This document shows, piece after piece, positions 37,044-49,482 of a DNA stretch of 64,000 nt. The DNA is taken from positions 682,001 through 746,000 of the forward strand of contig NZ_LZDB01000001.1 in assembly GCF_001676655.1 (NCBI RefSeq). Direction: 5' to 3'. This DNA comes from Perlucidibaca aquatica (GTDB taxonomy: Bacteria > Pseudomonadota > Gammaproteobacteria > Pseudomonadales > Moraxellaceae). Every line of letters starts with the position of its first letter. Positions within the stretch are counted from its first letter, which is position 1. The position numbers and the translations under genes are program-made. The notes under the pieces were generated by a model. That model did no database searches, had not been told where the DNA came from, and worked only from the letters and a program-made list of their open reading frames with translations.

Positions 37044-38429
37044 ATGAGAACAGGGATCGTACGCGCAGCAGTGTGCGGCTTGGTATGGGCTTTTATTAGT
37101 GTGGCCGGCCTTGCGGCGGGGCGTGAGAACACTCTCAGCGCCCAGGTTGCCGATGTGGACCTCAGGGTTTTGCTGCTTCAGTTGGCCGAAAGTGCGCGTT
37201 GCGACCTGCTGCTCGCTGACGGCGTTCAAGGGCGGGTCAGCTTTAAGCTGTCACCGGAAAAGCCGCGAGAGGCCTTGTTGGCGTTGATTCAAGCGCGCGG
37301 ACTGGTGATGCAAGAGCATCGGTTGCCATCCCAGCGAAAGCTTTGGTGGGTCGGGACCGGCGAAGATGCGGCGCAGTGGGCTAAGCAGCAGCTGGCCGGG
37401 CAGCAGGCTAGAGAAATGCAGGTGCCGGTAGAAACGCAGCTGCTGTTGCTACAGCATGCGCTAGCCAGTGATATAGCGAAATGGCTGAGTGCAGGTGCGA
37501 ATGAGCGCATGCTCGGGCCTCGAAGTCGCGTCGATGTGGATGCGCGTACCAATACCCTAATCGTGACCGATACCGCCGCACGTCTCCTGCAGCTTAAGGG
37601 TTGGCTGAGTCAGCTGGATAAGCCATCGCGTCAGGTGTTGGTAGAAACACGGTTGGTCGCCGTATCACGGACACAGGCGCAGGCATTGGGAGCGCGCTGG
37701 CAAGTCAGCGGGCCGGAATGGACGGGGAAAGTGCCACTAACGGCGCCCGGCGCTGAAGTGTCAGCGCTGCGCTATGGGGTGCTGGGATTAAGCGGCCATG
37801 CTTTAGATGTGGAGTTATCTGCCCTTGAAAGCACTGGCCAGGGCGATATTTTAGCGAGGCCCAGCGTGCTCACGGCAGAGCATCAAAAGGGCCTAATCGC
37901 CTCGGGCCAGCAAATTCCCTATCAAGAAACCACCCATAGTGGCGCGACCACCACGCGCTTTGTGAATGCTGAGCTCAGTCTAGAGGCTACGCCTAGTGTG
38001 ACGGCAGAGGGCCAAGTGGTGCTGGATCTTGAGCTAAAGCACGACAGCCCAGGCGAAATTCAGGCCAGCGGCGCAAGAGCAATCGAGACCAATCGGCTGA
38101 AAACACAGGTGCGTTTAGGTGACAACCAAACCCTGATGTTGGGCGGAATTTTTCGTACTCAGTCGGTTCGCTCTGTCAGTCAGGTGCCAGTACTGGGTAA
38201 TATCCCGTTATTGGGCTACTTGTTTCGACGCCATCAGGTTCGCGAAGACAAGCAGGAGCTACTTATTTTTGTTACGCCACGGGTGTTGAGTGCGTCTGGC
38301 TTATGGCCAGCGCCGCAGACCTATCCGCGGGCGGTTGAGACTTCAGATGCTGCCAACACCTATTCAAAACATCTATTTGGTCGGGCCCATGGGCGCGGGC
38401 AAGACCACCATCGGGCGGCAGCTCGCTGA
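37044..38429 (+). CDS. Short PilQ/HofQ-type secretin without its pilMNOP partners
   Basis: The start is at 37044 ([20 protein letters not shown], signal peptide), with AGGG upstream; frames further up overlap the PBP1a promoter. About 461 residues. An N0/STN domain ([20 protein letters not shown]), an N1-type segment ([16 protein letters not shown]) and the secretin core ([47 protein letters not shown]) are present. The N-terminal AMIN domains of full PilQ are missing, so it resembles E. coli HofQ in size. Secretins form outer-membrane channels for pilus fibres or DNA uptake. The frame runs 83 bp into aroK, beyond the normal end VTPRVL, giving an unusual His/Arg-rich tail. Confidence 0.82.
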   Translation: MRTGIVRAAVCGLVWAFISVAGLAAGRENTLSAQVADVDLRVLLLQLAESARCDLLLADGVQGRVSFKLSPEKPREALLALIQARGLVMQEHRLPSQRKLWWVGTGEDAAQWAKQQLAGQQAREMQVPVETQLLLLQHALASDIAKWLSAGANERMLGPRSRVDVDARTNTLIVTDTAARLLQLKGWLSQLDKPSRQVLVETRLVAVSRTQAQALGARWQVSGPEWTGKVPLTAPGAEVSALRYGVLGLSGHALDVELSALESTGQGDILARPSVLTAEHQKGLIASGQQIPYQETTHSGATTTRFVNAELSLEATPSVTAEGQVVLDLELKHDSPGEIQASGARAIETNRLKTQVRLGDNQTLMLGGIFRTQSVRSVSQVPVLGNIPLLGYLFRRHQVREDKQELLIFVTPRVLSASGLWPAPQTYPRAVETSDAANTYSKHLFGRAHGRGQDHHRAAAR

Positions 38430-38871
38430 AATCTTGCATTGGGAGTTTTTAGACTCCGACCATGAAATTGAGGCGCGTACAGGCGCAAACATTCCGTGGA
38501 TCTTTGATATCGAAGGTGAAGAAGGCTTTCGTCAGCGCGAAGAACATGTCATTGATGTGCTCACGCAGCGCCGTCATGTGGTGTTAGCCACCGGCGGTGG
38601 AGCGGTCATGCGTGAGAGCAATCGCCGCCATTTACATGAGCGCGGCACCGTCATTTATTTGGAAACCACGGTGGAACGCTCGCTGGAGCGCACAGCGCGG
38701 GATCAAAATCGCCCACTGTTACAAACGGCAGACCCTCGGGCGCGTTTGGCTGAGCTTCTGCAGCAACGAGACCCGTTGTACCGTGAAGTGGCTCATTACA
38801 TCATGCCCACCGAGCGTGTCAGTGCGAGGGAAGTGGCATGGCATATTTTGCAGAAATTAGGTGCACGCTAA
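38347..38871 (+). CDS. aroK: Shikimate kinase I
   Basis: The start is at 38347 ([20 protein letters not shown]), so the P-loop GPMGAGKT spans residues 13-20; 174 residues as in E. coli (173). Further motifs are [14 protein letters not shown] and RPLLQT. It phosphorylates shikimate in aromatic amino-acid synthesis. It starts inside the 3' part of the secretin frame and is followed by aroB after 38 bp. Confidence 0.95.
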   Translation: MLPTPIQNIYLVGPMGAGKTTIGRQLAEILHWEFLDSDHEIEARTGANIPWIFDIEGEEGFRQREEHVIDVLTQRRHVVLATGGGAVMRESNRRHLHERGTVIYLETTVERSLERTARDQNRPLLQTADPRARLAELLQQRDPLYREVAHYIMPTERVSAREVAWHILQKLGAR

Positions 38872-38909
38872 GGCGCGTGTTTGGCGTGCTGGCAGACTGA
38901 GAGATTGAA

Positions 38910-40013
38910 ATGCATACCGTGTTAAATGTGGCCTTGGGCGATCGCAGTTACCCCATTTATATTGGGGATGGTGTGCTGGCGCGAGCGGACTTGGTGTTGC
39001 CGCATATTCGCGGCAAACAGGTGTTGCTGGTCAGCAATGAAACCGTTGCGCCGCTTTATGCCGAGACTCTGCGCACCAGCTTATTGTCAGCCGGATTGAC
39101 GGTGGCCGAGGTCGTGCTACCCGATGGCGAGCAATACAAAGATTGGCAGCATTTAAATCAGATTTTCGATGCCTTATTGCAGGCTCGCTTTAGTCGTAAA
39201 GCCACCCTGATTGCCTTGGGCGGCGGCGTTATCGGCGACATGACCGGTTTCGCGGCGGCCTGCTATCAGCGCGGCGTCGATTTTATTCAGGTGCCGACCA
39301 CCTTGCTTTCTCAGGTCGATTCGTCGGTGGGCGGGAAAACAGGCATTAACCATCCGCTGGGCAAAAATATGATCGGGGCCTTTCAGCAGCCTCGCGTCGT
39401 GCTTGCCGACACCGGCGTGTTGAAATCCTTGCCGCAGCGCGAATTATCGGCGGGGCTGGCCGAGGTCATTAAGTACGGACTCATTCGCGACCTCGACTTT
39501 CTGTGCTGGCTGGAGGCGCACATGGAAGGGCTGATGGCACGGGATTCGTCCTTGCTGGCAGAAGCCATTGAGCGCTCCTGCCAAAACAAGGCGGATGTAG
39601 TGGCTGCCGATGAGTTTGAACAAAACGATATCCGAGCGCTGCTTAACCTGGGCCATACCTTTGGCCATGCTATTGAAACCGGTATGGGCTATGGCGAGTG
39701 GCTGCATGGCGAAGCGGTGGGCGCAGGCATGTTGCTGGCAGCGGATCTGTCTTGTCGTGAAGGCTGGCTCACGCCTGCGGATGTGGCGCGCGTGAAAGCC
39801 CTGCTGTTGCGTGCTGGGCTGCCCGTGGCCGCTCCTGCCGGCATGACGCCTGCGATATTTATGCAGCACATGGCGGTGGATAAAAAGAATGTGGATGGTC
39901 GTTTGCGCCTGGTGCTGTTGAAGCAATTGGGTGAGGCGATTGTTACCGATCAAGCGTCGCCCGCGCATTTGCAGGCCACGTTAGTTGCCGCGTGTGAAGG
40001 AGTAGTGGGCTGA
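38910..40013 (+). CDS. aroB: 3-dehydroquinate synthase
   Basis: 367 residues. NAD- and metal-binding stretches are [60 protein letters not shown], the metal-ligand Glu in GLAEVIKYG, and histidines in [10 protein letters not shown] and [10 protein letters not shown]. It makes dehydroquinate from DAHP, the second step of the shikimate route. Its TGA overlaps the ATG of the next gene (TGATG), so the SPOR protein is coupled. Confidence 0.97.
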   Translation: MHTVLNVALGDRSYPIYIGDGVLARADLVLPHIRGKQVLLVSNETVAPLYAETLRTSLLSAGLTVAEVVLPDGEQYKDWQHLNQIFDALLQARFSRKATLIALGGGVIGDMTGFAAACYQRGVDFIQVPTTLLSQVDSSVGGKTGINHPLGKNMIGAFQQPRVVLADTGVLKSLPQRELSAGLAEVIKYGLIRDLDFLCWLEAHMEGLMARDSSLLAEAIERSCQNKADVVAADEFEQNDIRALLNLGHTFGHAIETGMGYGEWLHGEAVGAGMLLAADLSCREGWLTPADVARVKALLLRAGLPVAAPAGMTPAIFMQHMAVDKKNVDGRLRLVLLKQLGEAIVTDQASPAHLQATLVAACEGVVG

Positions 40014-40747
40014 TGACGGCAAAGTCGCAACAACGATTAGGCAATGCCTTTTTAGTTTTATTCGTGCTGGGCGTGCTGGGCTTGTGGTTGCAAACGCCGG
40101 TGAAGGCGCTGTTCCAGGAACGTATTTTGGCGAATGTGGGTTTTGGCGAGGCAGGCTTTAGTGACAGCTTTGGTGCGTTGCCCTCGTTGGTGAAAGACAA
40201 CGGTGGCGCGCAACCTGTGCCTATCGAGGCTTCGGCGCCACAGCGAACGGCACAGTATCGTGATAAGGCCTGGCTGCTATCGCAGGATGCCGCCGGCTTC
40301 ACTCTGCAGATTGCCGTGTTTGGGGATGAGCGCCGTATCGGTGATCTGCTGTCGAGCCGCAGTGATAAGGATCAATTTTACTATGTGGTGCTGCCGGCGG
40401 CGGTTGATGCGGCAGATGGTTCATCGTCCGGCCCACGTTACGTGCTGACCTATGGCCAATTTGCCAGTCGTCAGCAAGCAGAAGAAGTGGCGGCTGCGTT
40501 GACTGGCCTGCCCGGAAAAATGCCACGGGCTTGGGGCGCGCTACAAAGTGACGCAGAGGCAGCATTTGCCGCTGAAGTCTCGTTGCAGGGGGCTGCTGAG
40601 GGTATGGCGGCGCCTGCTAACCCCCCATCAACTATTACCGATGATGACCCCGCACTCCAAGTGCCGACAGGCTCGTCGCCTATGGTCATTCCGGTGCAGC
40701 CCAAGGCAAATTCCACCCCAGGTGCAATCCCTGTCGACACCTTGTAG
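40013..40747 (+). CDS. DamX-like membrane protein with SPOR-type domain
   Basis: 244 residues: one N-terminal membrane segment (NAFLVLFVLGVLGLWLQT), a short linker, then a SPOR-like region (residues about 82-175: AGFTLQIAVFGDERRIGDLL, YVLTYGQFASRQQAEEVAAA) and a polar Pro/Ser-rich C-terminus. Enteric DamX is longer and ends with the SPOR domain; here a tail of about 65 residues follows. The location after aroB is the damX position. It probably associates with the septum. Confidence 0.78.
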   Translation: MTAKSQQRLGNAFLVLFVLGVLGLWLQTPVKALFQERILANVGFGEAGFSDSFGALPSLVKDNGGAQPVPIEASAPQRTAQYRDKAWLLSQDAAGFTLQIAVFGDERRIGDLLSSRSDKDQFYYVVLPAAVDAADGSSSGPRYVLTYGQFASRQQAEEVAAALTGLPGKMPRAWGALQSDAEAAFAAEVSLQGAAEGMAAPANPPSTITDDDPALQVPTGSSPMVIPVQPKANSTPGAIPVDTL

Positions 40748-40844
40748 GGTCGGCAAGGCCAGGGACTGGCCTGAAACTTGCTCCGTGAGTAGAGGTTAAT
40801 TGGCAAATTTTATGAAATGAGGCGGTCTGAGCGGCTTGCATCAA

Positions 40845-40873
40845 TTGAGTGAAAACGCCTTTTCACCTACTAT
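40845..40873 (+). promoter_or_regulatory. Sigma-70-type promoter candidate for gltB
   Basis: TTGAGT (40845-40850) and TACTAT (40868-40873) are separated by exactly 17 bp in the 205-bp gap before gltB. A GTGAAAA/TTTTCAC dyad lies within the spacer and could be an operator. Prediction by eye only. Confidence 0.5.
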
Positions 40874-40952
40874 ACGCGTCCAATTTTGCGCCCAGCGCGG
40901 TTTTTGCCTGCGCGTAAGAATTCTTAAACCTTTGTTTTCCAAGGTATAACTG

Positions 40953-43900
40953 ATGCTAGAGCAGCCGGTCGTCAACGCGGGTCTGTACCACCCGGATGAG
41001 TTTCGTGACAACTGCGGTTTCGGCCTCATCGCACAGATGAAGGGCGAGACCAGTCACCATCTGGTCCAGACAGCGATTCATTCACTCAGCTGCATGACCC
41101 ATCGCGGTGCTATTGCCGCCGATGGTAAGACTGGCGACGGCTGCGGCCTGTTGCTGGCGATGCCGCGTGCCTTCTTCCGTGCCGTTGCCCAGGAAGAGCT
41201 GGGTGTCACCCTGACCGATACCTTTGCGGTCGGCTTGGTGTTTCTCAATACCGACCCCGCCCTGGCTGCCAACGCCCGCGCTATCCTGAAAAAGGAAGTT
41301 GAGGCTGAAGGCCTGACGCTGGCTGGCTGGCGCACGGTGCCCACCGACAACAGCATCCTCGGCGAAATCGCCCTGCGTTCGCTGCCGGTGTTCGAGCAAG
41401 TGCTGGTTAATGCCGGCTCGATGGATGAGGTCGAGGCCAATCGCAAGCTGTTTATGGCACGCCGCCGTGCCGAACAGCAGCTCAAGACTGACCCGCTGTT
41501 CTACGTCACCACGCTGTCCACTCAGGTCATTTCCTACAAGGGCCTGGTGATGCCGGCCGACCTGCCGGTGTTCTACAAAGATCTCGGCGACGAGCGTCTG
41601 GAAACGCATATCTGCGTGTTCCACCAACGCTTCTCGACCAACACGCTGCCGCGCTGGCCGCTGGCGCAGCCGTTCCGTTACCTCGCTCACAATGGTGAAA
41701 TCAACACCGTTAGCGGTAACCGTAACTGGGCCGTGGCGCGTACGCCTAAGTTCACGCACCCAGATTTGCCCGGTCTCACCGAGCTGACGCCGCTGGTGAA
41801 CCGTACCGGCTCCGACTCGTCGTCCATGGACAACATGTTGGAAATCCTGCTCGGCGGCGGCATGGGCCTGTTCCGTGCCCTGCGCATGCTGGTGCCGCCG
41901 GCCTGGCAGAACGTGGAGTCGATGGACGCCGACCTGCGCGCGTTCTACGAATACAACGCCAAGCACATGGAAGCCTGGGACGGCCCTGCCGGTCTGGTCA
42001 TCACCGACGGTCGCTATGCCGTGTGCATGCTCGACCGTAACGGTCTGCGTCCGGCACGCTGGGTTATCACCAAGAACGGCTACATCACGCTGGCCTCGGA
42101 AATCGGCGTCTGGGATTACAAGCCGGAAGATGTCGTGTCCAAGGGCCGTGTTGGCCCGGGCAAGATCGTCGCCATCGATACGCAAAAGGGCGAGTTGCTC
42201 GACAACAATGCTGTTGATGCCCTGCTCAAAAATGCCCAGCCCTACAAGCAGTGGCTGCGGCAGGAAGCGCGTCGCGTCGAGACCGACAGCGAGCTGGAAA
42301 AGTCCCTGCTCGGCAATATCGACCGCAATAGCCTGAACACCTATCAGAAGATGTTCCTGGTCACCTTCGAGGAGCGCGACCAGATCATCCGTCCGCTCGC
42401 CGAGTCCGGCCAGGAAGCCGTCGGCTCGATGGGCGACGACACGCCGATGGCAGTGCTGTCGCGTCGCGTCCGTCATCAGGCCGACTATTTCCGCCAGCAG
42501 TTCGCGCAGGTCACCAACCCGCCGATTGACCCGCTGCGCGAAGCCATCGTGATGTCGCTGGAAACCGCGTTCGGCCCGGAGATGAACATCTTCGAAGAGA
42601 CGCCGGAGCATGCTCGCCGCGTCATCGTGTCGAGCCCGGTGCTGTCGCACTCGAAGTTCGCCCAGCTCAAGCAGATCGATCTGCCGGGCTACGGCTTCGA
42701 GGTCATCGACCTCAATTACGCCGAAAGCGAAGGTCTGCAGGCAGCCATCCAGCGTATCTGTGCGCAGGCCGAGGCCGCTGTGCGTGCGGGTCGCTCGCAG
42801 CTGGTGCTGTCGGACCGTGCCATCCGTGCCGGCTTCCTGCCGATCAGTGCGCTGATGGCGACCGGTGCTGTGCATCATCACCTGATGAATGCCGGCTGGC
42901 GCTGCGATGCCAACATCATTGTCGAAACCGGCTTTGCCCGCGATCCGCATCACTTTGCCGTGCTCATCGGCTTCGGTGCCAGCGCCGTGTACCCGTACCT
43001 GGCCTACGACATCATTGCCGACATGGCACGCAACGGCGAAATCCTCGGCGATCCGCTGGAAGCGCAGGGCTATTTCCGCAAGGGCATCGACAAGGGTCTG
43101 CTGAAGATCATGTCGAAGATGGGCATCTCCACGATTGCGTCTTACCGTGGCGCGCAGCTGTTCGAAGCCGTTGGCCTCGACAGCAACGTGGTTGAGACTT
43201 GCTTCAAGGGCGTGCCGAGTCGTATTCAGGGCGCCAACTTTGCCGATATCGAAGGCGATCAACGCCTGCTCGCCGACGATGCCTGGAAGGCACGCAAGTC
43301 GCTGGATCAGGGCGGTCTGCTCAAGTTCGTCTACGGCAAGGAGTACCACGCCTTCAATCCGGACGTGATCAACACGCTGCACACCGCCGTGCGCTCGGGC
43401 GACTACACGGACTATCTGGCCTATGCCGATCTGGTCAACCAGCGTCCGGTGGCGACCATTCGTGACTTGCTGCAGCTGAAAAAAGCCGCGCAGGCGCTGC
43501 CGATCAACGACGTCGAGCCGCTGGAGGCAATTCTCAAGCGCTTCGATTCCGCCGGCATGTCGCTGGGTGCATTGTCGCCGGAAGCGCACGAGTCGATTGC
43601 CATCGCCATGAATACGTTGGGCGGTCGCTCGAACTCGGGTGAGGGCGGCGAAGACCCGGTGCGCTACGGCACCCTCAAAAACTCCAAGATCAAGCAGGTC
43701 GCTTCCGGTCGTTTCGGCGTTACGCCGGCGTATCTGGCCAGCGCCGAAGTGCTGCAGATCAAGGTCGCTCAGGGTGCCAAGCCGGGCGAGGGCGGCCAGC
43801 TGCCGGGCGGCAAGGTCAACGCACTGATCGCGCGTCTGCGCCACTCGGTGCCGGGTGTGACGCTGATCTCACCGCCGCCGCATCACGACATCTACTCGAT

Positions 43901-45419
43901 TGAAGATTTGTCGCAGCTGATCTTTGACCTCAAGCAGGTCAATCCGCGCGCGCTGGTGTCGGTCAAGCTGGTGTCCGAGCCGGGTGTCGGTACGATTGCT
44001 GCCGGTGTGGCCAAGGCCTATGCCGACCTCATCACCATCTCCGGTTATGACGGCGGTACTGCGGCATCGCCACTGAGCTCGATCCATTACGCCGGCTCGC
44101 CGTGGGAACTCGGCCTGTCCGAAGCCCAGCAGGCGCTGCGTGCCAACGACCTGCGCGGCAAGGTGCGCGTGCAAACCGATGGCGGTCTCAAGACCGGTCT
44201 CGATGTCGTCAAGGCGGCCATCCTCGGTGCCGAGAGCTTCGGCTTCGGCTCCACGCCGATGATCGCGCTGGGCTGCAAATACCTGCGTATCTGCCATCTC
44301 AATAACTGCGCCACCGGTGTTGCCACGCAGCAAGACAAGCTGCGTCAGGACCACTACATCGGCGAGCCGGAAATGCTGATGAACTTCTTCAAGTTCGTCG
44401 CTGCCGAAACCCGCGAGTGGTTGTCGGTGCTGGGTGTAGCCTCGCTGGCCGAGCTGATTGGTCGTACTGATCTGCTGGAAATGCTGCCGGGTGAAACCGG
44501 CAAGCAGTCGCGCCTCGACCTGATGCCGCTGCTGAAGAACGATCACATCTCGGCCGACAAGCCGCAGTTCTGCATGCAGTCGAAGAACGAGCCGTTCGAT
44601 CAGGGCGTGCTGGCTGAGCTCATCGTGGCCGACGTGCTGCCGGCGATTGAAGGCAAGACGGGCGGCAGCTACGACTTCCGCATTGGCAACTGCGACCGTT
44701 CCATCGGTGCGCGCGTGTCGGGCGAGATCGCCCAGCGCCACGGCGACCAAGGCATGGCCGATGCGCCGATCACGCTGAACTTCACCGGCACTGCCGGCCA
44801 GAGCTTCGGCGTGTGGAATGCCGGCGGCCTCAACTTGCGCCTTGAAGGCGATGCCAACGATTACGTGGGCAAGGGCATGGCCGGCGGCAAGGTCGTGATT
44901 CGTCCGCCGCAGGGTGCTGTGTTCAAGTCGCAAGATACGGCCATCATCGGCAACACCTGCCTGTACGGCGCTACCGGCGGCAAGCTCTTCGCTGCTGGCA
45001 CGGCGGGCGAGCGCTTTGCCGTGCGCAACTCGGGTTGCGAAGCGGTCATTGAAGGCGCGGGCGACCACTGCTGCGAATACATGACCGGTGGTCTGGTTAC
45101 CGTGCTCGGCCGTACTGGCCTGAATTTCGGTGCTGGCATGACCGGCGGCTTCGCCTATGTGCTCGACCTCGACAACAATTTCTTCGACCACTGCAACCAT
45201 GAGCTGATTGAGCTGCATCGCATCAGCACCGAGCCCATGGGCCCGCACCGTCAGCATCTCAAGTCCGTACTGAAAGAGTATGTGGCGGAGACCGACAGTG
45301 CTTGGGGTCGCGAGATTCTCGAGCAGTTCGACGAGTATCAGCGTAAGTTCTGGCTGGTGAAGCCGAAGGCGGCGCACTTGAAAGAACTGCTCAAGAACAC
45401 GGTATCGAACCCACAGTAA
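40953..45419 (+). CDS. gltB: Glutamate synthase (NADPH) large subunit
   Basis: 1488 residues. The N-terminal class II glutaminase begins at Cys21 after a 20-residue propeptide ([12 protein letters not shown]). The central FMN-binding synthase domain contains [14 protein letters not shown] and [18 protein letters not shown]; the 3Fe-4S cysteines sit in [19 protein letters not shown]-terminal beta-helix (GXGXG) domain follows ([14 protein letters not shown]). It makes glutamate from glutamine and 2-oxoglutarate with GltD. Its G+C is much higher than that of aroB next to it (a 60-base sample at 45001 has 42 G+C against 32 at 39001). Confidence 0.98.
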   Translation: MLEQPVVNAGLYHPDEFRDNCGFGLIAQMKGETSHHLVQTAIHSLSCMTHRGAIAADGKTGDGCGLLLAMPRAFFRAVAQEELGVTLTDTFAVGLVFLNTDPALAANARAILKKEVEAEGLTLAGWRTVPTDNSILGEIALRSLPVFEQVLVNAGSMDEVEANRKLFMARRRAEQQLKTDPLFYVTTLSTQVISYKGLVMPADLPVFYKDLGDERLETHICVFHQRFSTNTLPRWPLAQPFRYLAHNGEINTVSGNRNWAVARTPKFTHPDLPGLTELTPLVNRTGSDSSSMDNMLEILLGGGMGLFRALRMLVPPAWQNVESMDADLRAFYEYNAKHMEAWDGPAGLVITDGRYAVCMLDRNGLRPARWVITKNGYITLASEIGVWDYKPEDVVSKGRVGPGKIVAIDTQKGELLDNNAVDALLKNAQPYKQWLRQEARRVETDSELEKSLLGNIDRNSLNTYQKMFLVTFEERDQIIRPLAESGQEAVGSMGDDTPMAVLSRRVRHQADYFRQQFAQVTNPPIDPLREAIVMSLETAFGPEMNIFEETPEHARRVIVSSPVLSHSKFAQLKQIDLPGYGFEVIDLNYAESEGLQAAIQRICAQAEAAVRAGRSQLVLSDRAIRAGFLPISALMATGAVHHHLMNAGWRCDANIIVETGFARDPHHFAVLIGFGASAVYPYLAYDIIADMARNGEILGDPLEAQGYFRKGIDKGLLKIMSKMGISTIASYRGAQLFEAVGLDSNVVETCFKGVPSRIQGANFADIEGDQRLLADDAWKARKSLDQGGLLKFVYGKEYHAFNPDVINTLHTAVRSGDYTDYLAYADLVNQRPVATIRDLLQLKKAAQALPINDVEPLEAILKRFDSAGMSLGALSPEAHESIAIAMNTLGGRSNSGEGGEDPVRYGTLKNSKIKQVASGRFGVTPAYLASAEVLQIKVAQGAKPGEGGQLPGGKVNALIARLRHSVPGVTLISPPPHHDIYSIEDLSQLIFDLKQVNPRALVSVKLVSEPGVGTIAAGVAKAYADLITISGYDGGTAASPLSSIHYAGSPWELGLSEAQQALRANDLRGKVRVQTDGGLKTGLDVVKAAILGAESFGFGSTPMIALGCKYLRICHLNNCATGVATQQDKLRQDHYIGEPEMLMNFFKFVAAETREWLSVLGVASLAELIGRTDLLEMLPGETGKQSRLDLMPLLKNDHISADKPQFCMQSKNEPFDQGVLAELIVADVLPAIEGKTGGSYDFRIGNCDRSIGARVSGEIAQRHGDQGMADAPITLNFTGTAGQSFGVWNAGGLNLRLEGDANDYVGKGMAGGKVVIRPPQGAVFKSQDTAIIGNTCLYGATGGKLFAAGTAGERFAVRNSGCEAVIEGAGDHCCEYMTGGLVTVLGRTGLNFGAGMTGGFAYVLDLDNNFFDHCNHELIELHRISTEPMGPHRQHLKSVLKEYVAETDSAWGREILEQFDEYQRKFWLVKPKAAHLKELLKNTVSNPQ

Positions 45420-45475
45420 TTGTGTATGCGCCGGGGTCAGCCTCGGCGCGTGCTGAACGCCCGAACAGGTATTGA

Positions 45476-46906
<1,431 letters not shown>

Positions 46907-46921
46907 GCGGGTTGTTGGTCT

Positions 46922-46963
46922 GAAAAAAGCCGGGCCTGCAGAAATGCAGTGCCCGGTTTTTTT
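46922..46963 (+). terminator. Rho-independent terminator after gltD
   Basis: A-rich arm, stem AAAAGCCGGGC with GCCCGGTTTT around an inner CTGCA/TGCAG stem and a GAAA tetraloop, followed by seven T. It closes the gltBD operon and the core-genome block. Confidence 0.92.
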
Positions 46964-47000
46964 ATGGTATACGACACAGCAGTCGAACTGAGAGCGAATT

Positions 47001-49406
47001 ATGCGTGTGAGCGGTACTGCCAAATTCCTCAATGTCTGTGCGTGGTGTTCCTTGCTGCTGCCACTGCCCAGCGCACAAGCCAGCACAGCATTTACGGCGT
47101 CAGAAGAGTCCCTAAATACCATCACTATCACGGCGCGTCGGTTGGAAGAGTCCGCGCAGGATGTGCCCATTTCAGTGGCCAGCATCAGTGGCGAAACGCT
47201 GAGTCAGGCCGGTATCACCACCGCACAAGAACTGCAGCAAGTGGTCGCAGGCTTACAAGTTGCAGTCCCTAACCCGCGTTTGGCGCAGTTCACCCTGCGT
47301 GGTCTGGGCTCAAGCTCGTTCAACGAAGGTTTAGAGAGCAGCGTAGGGCTGTTTGTGGACGGTGTTTATCTGGGCCGCCAGAGCATGAGCATTACCGACC
47401 TGATTGATATCGAGCGGATTGAAGTAGCCCGCGGCCCACAAGGTACGTTATTTGGCAAAAACTCCACCGCCGGCACGATTCATGTCATCACGCAAAAACC
47501 TCAATTCACTCCAGAAGCACGGATGGAAGCCAGTTGGGGCAGCGAAGGTATGGCGCAACTTCGCGGAACCGTCACCGGCCCTATTAGCAGCACAACGGCC
47601 TTGCGACTCACGGCATGGCACAACGAGCGGGATGGTCTCGTCGAAAATCGCTTCAACGGTGAGCGATACAATGACCGACATCGTGAGGGTGTGCGCGGAC
47701 AATTGCTGTGGGCGCCCACCACGAAGCTGTCATCGCGTGTGATTGCCGAATACAGCCGCTTGGATGAGCGTTGCTGCACCTTTCCGTTATTCGGCGAGCC
47801 CAGCAAAACGGTCAAAGCCCGGGATGAATATGTTGGCTACCAGCGCGTGTCGGGCAATCCGTTTGATCGCATCGCCGACCTGAATGTGCGCCCCAGTTCG
47901 CAAGCGGAGCAATATGCCCTATCGAATGAAACGCAGTGGGACTTTGATCTGCGTCATCGCTTGGTCAGCATCAGTGCGTTTCGCGACTTTCAGTTTCAAC
48001 CGATCACGGAAGACAACACCTCGCTGGATTTAGTCGTGAGCGGCACCAGCAGCGCGCAAACGCAGTTGAGTCAGGAGTTGCGTATCGACTCCCGCTGGCA
48101 ACATGCCGAGACTGTGCTGGGGCTTTATGTGTTGAACCAAAACACGCGAGGCTCCGAGTATGTGCGGCTGGGCGAAGATATGTCGCAATGGATTTTTGGT
48201 GGGCTTATTCGGGAAAATATTCCGTTTGCCAACAAAGAAAATACCGGGCTGCTACTCAATACATTAATCCCGCCAGAGACTCTGGCCGGTATGGAAACGC
48301 GTACGCCTTTCCAGCAAAAAGCCACCAGTGTGGCGGGATTTGGCTCGTTGAATTGGCATGCGACCGATCAGCTCGATGTTAGCCTTGGCTTGCGCTACAC
48401 CGTTGAGTGGAAAGACACCGAGGTGCGTCGTCGGCGCTCGGGCGGCAACCCCAATGCCAGCCCCTTAGCACTGACCAACAACTTGGCGCTGCTCGCTCCG
48501 CTGTTGGGAAGCCAAGTCAGTAGCTTGACCTTTAATCAGCTTTTAGATGACACCGTGGGCGGCGAATTTGAGCGCAAGCTGGCCATAGAGGAGGACGCAG
48601 TTTCGGGGAATGCCGGTCTCGCCTGGCGCTGGTCACCTTCGCTCATGACCTACCTAACCTACAGCCGGGGCGTAAAAAGCGGCGGCGTCAACTTAGGCGT
48701 GACCGGTGAGCGTGTAAAACCGATGTTTAGGCCGGAAGTGGCGGATGCCCTTGAGCTGGGTTTGAAGTCCCAGCTCTGGTCGGACCGCCTGCTGTTGAAT
48801 GTGGCTCTTTACGATACTTATGTGACCGACTATCAAGCCCTGACCTTTGACGAAAGCCCGACATTTATTCCCAATCCGCGCCTAAACAACTTACTGAATG
48901 TGGGGCGTGTGCGCTTAAGTGGCGTGGATGTGGATATGCAATTGGCGTTGCCCCAGAATTTTGATGTCCGTGCGGGCATCGCCTACAACCGCGCCATTAC
49001 CGAAGACTTTAAAAATGCGCCCGATGAAGACTCGCAACAAAACACGCGCGATCTCAGCGGAGAGCCGCTAGCCAATGCCCCGCGTTGGAGCGGCAATGTC
49101 GGCGTGCAAAAGCGCTGGGCCTTAGAGGGAGGGTATACGGCGTATTCCATAGTCGATTACCACTATCGATCCACCTTTAATGCCACCCTCGAGCGCAGCC
49201 GCAACAGCGTGGTAGAGGGCTATGGGGTGGCCGGTGCACGCCTCGGCTTGGCGTCACAAAGTGGCTGGGATGCCTCATTCTTTGTGCGCAATCTGTTCAA
49301 TCAAGACTATGTGGACGCTATTTTGACTATATACGGCGTAGGCTCCTACGGTGCTTATGCCGGTGAGCCTCGCATCATTGGCGGCACGCTGCGATTAACG
49401 TGGTAG
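47001..49406 (+). CDS. TonB-dependent outer-membrane receptor
   Basis: 801 residues. A signal peptide ends near AQAS (about residue 29); a TonB-box-like NTITITARR follows, then the plug (DVPISVASISGETLSQAGIT, QFTLRGLGSS, VGLFVDGVYLGRQS, IEVARGPQGTLFGKNSTAGT) and a 22-strand-type barrel ending GGTLRLTW. The plug matches the iron-siderophore/organic-compound class common in aquatic gammaproteobacteria. The substrate cannot be read from sequence. Two adjacent cysteines (DERCCTF) lie in an early extracellular loop. It is the first gene of the accessory region. Confidence 0.93.
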   Translation: MRVSGTAKFLNVCAWCSLLLPLPSAQASTAFTASEESLNTITITARRLEESAQDVPISVASISGETLSQAGITTAQELQQVVAGLQVAVPNPRLAQFTLRGLGSSSFNEGLESSVGLFVDGVYLGRQSMSITDLIDIERIEVARGPQGTLFGKNSTAGTIHVITQKPQFTPEARMEASWGSEGMAQLRGTVTGPISSTTALRLTAWHNERDGLVENRFNGERYNDRHREGVRGQLLWAPTTKLSSRVIAEYSRLDERCCTFPLFGEPSKTVKARDEYVGYQRVSGNPFDRIADLNVRPSSQAEQYALSNETQWDFDLRHRLVSISAFRDFQFQPITEDNTSLDLVVSGTSSAQTQLSQELRIDSRWQHAETVLGLYVLNQNTRGSEYVRLGEDMSQWIFGGLIRENIPFANKENTGLLLNTLIPPETLAGMETRTPFQQKATSVAGFGSLNWHATDQLDVSLGLRYTVEWKDTEVRRRRSGGNPNASPLALTNNLALLAPLLGSQVSSLTFNQLLDDTVGGEFERKLAIEEDAVSGNAGLAWRWSPSLMTYLTYSRGVKSGGVNLGVTGERVKPMFRPEVADALELGLKSQLWSDRLLLNVALYDTYVTDYQALTFDESPTFIPNPRLNNLLNVGRVRLSGVDVDMQLALPQNFDVRAGIAYNRAITEDFKNAPDEDSQQNTRDLSGEPLANAPRWSGNVGVQKRWALEGGYTAYSIVDYHYRSTFNATLERSRNSVVEGYGVAGARLGLASQSGWDASFFVRNLFNQDYVDAILTIYGVGSYGAYAGEPRIIGGTLRLTW

Positions 49407-49419
49407 GTCGGGCTTGCTA

Positions 49420-49439
49420 TGTAATTTTTTGTAATTTTG
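49420..49439 (+). promoter_or_regulatory. 10-bp direct repeats upstream of the kinase operon; response-regulator box candidate
   Basis: TGTAATTTTT (49420-49429) is followed directly by TGTAATTTTG (49430-49439), 43 bp before the kinase start. Tandem 10-11 bp repeats are how OmpR-family dimers bind. A matching TGTAA-N5-TGTAA pair lies at 53159-53178 before the broken adhesin copy. A weaker version, TGTAATTAAA then CGTAACTGTT (19879-19898), lies before the pilin operon. Confidence 0.45.
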
Positions 49440-49482
49440 GCGGCGCTGGCCTTGGTATCATGCAGCTTCTTCTTAATCGGTT

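Noticed and set aside
41082-43844. A 920-codon open frame antisense to gltB
   Set aside because: It is a shadow of the GC-rich gltB reading frame; its translation is rich in Arg, His, Gln and Val with no domain, and gltB is unmistakable.
43869-45377. A 502-codon open frame antisense to the end of gltB
   Set aside because: Same reason: antisense shadow created by the codon bias of gltB.
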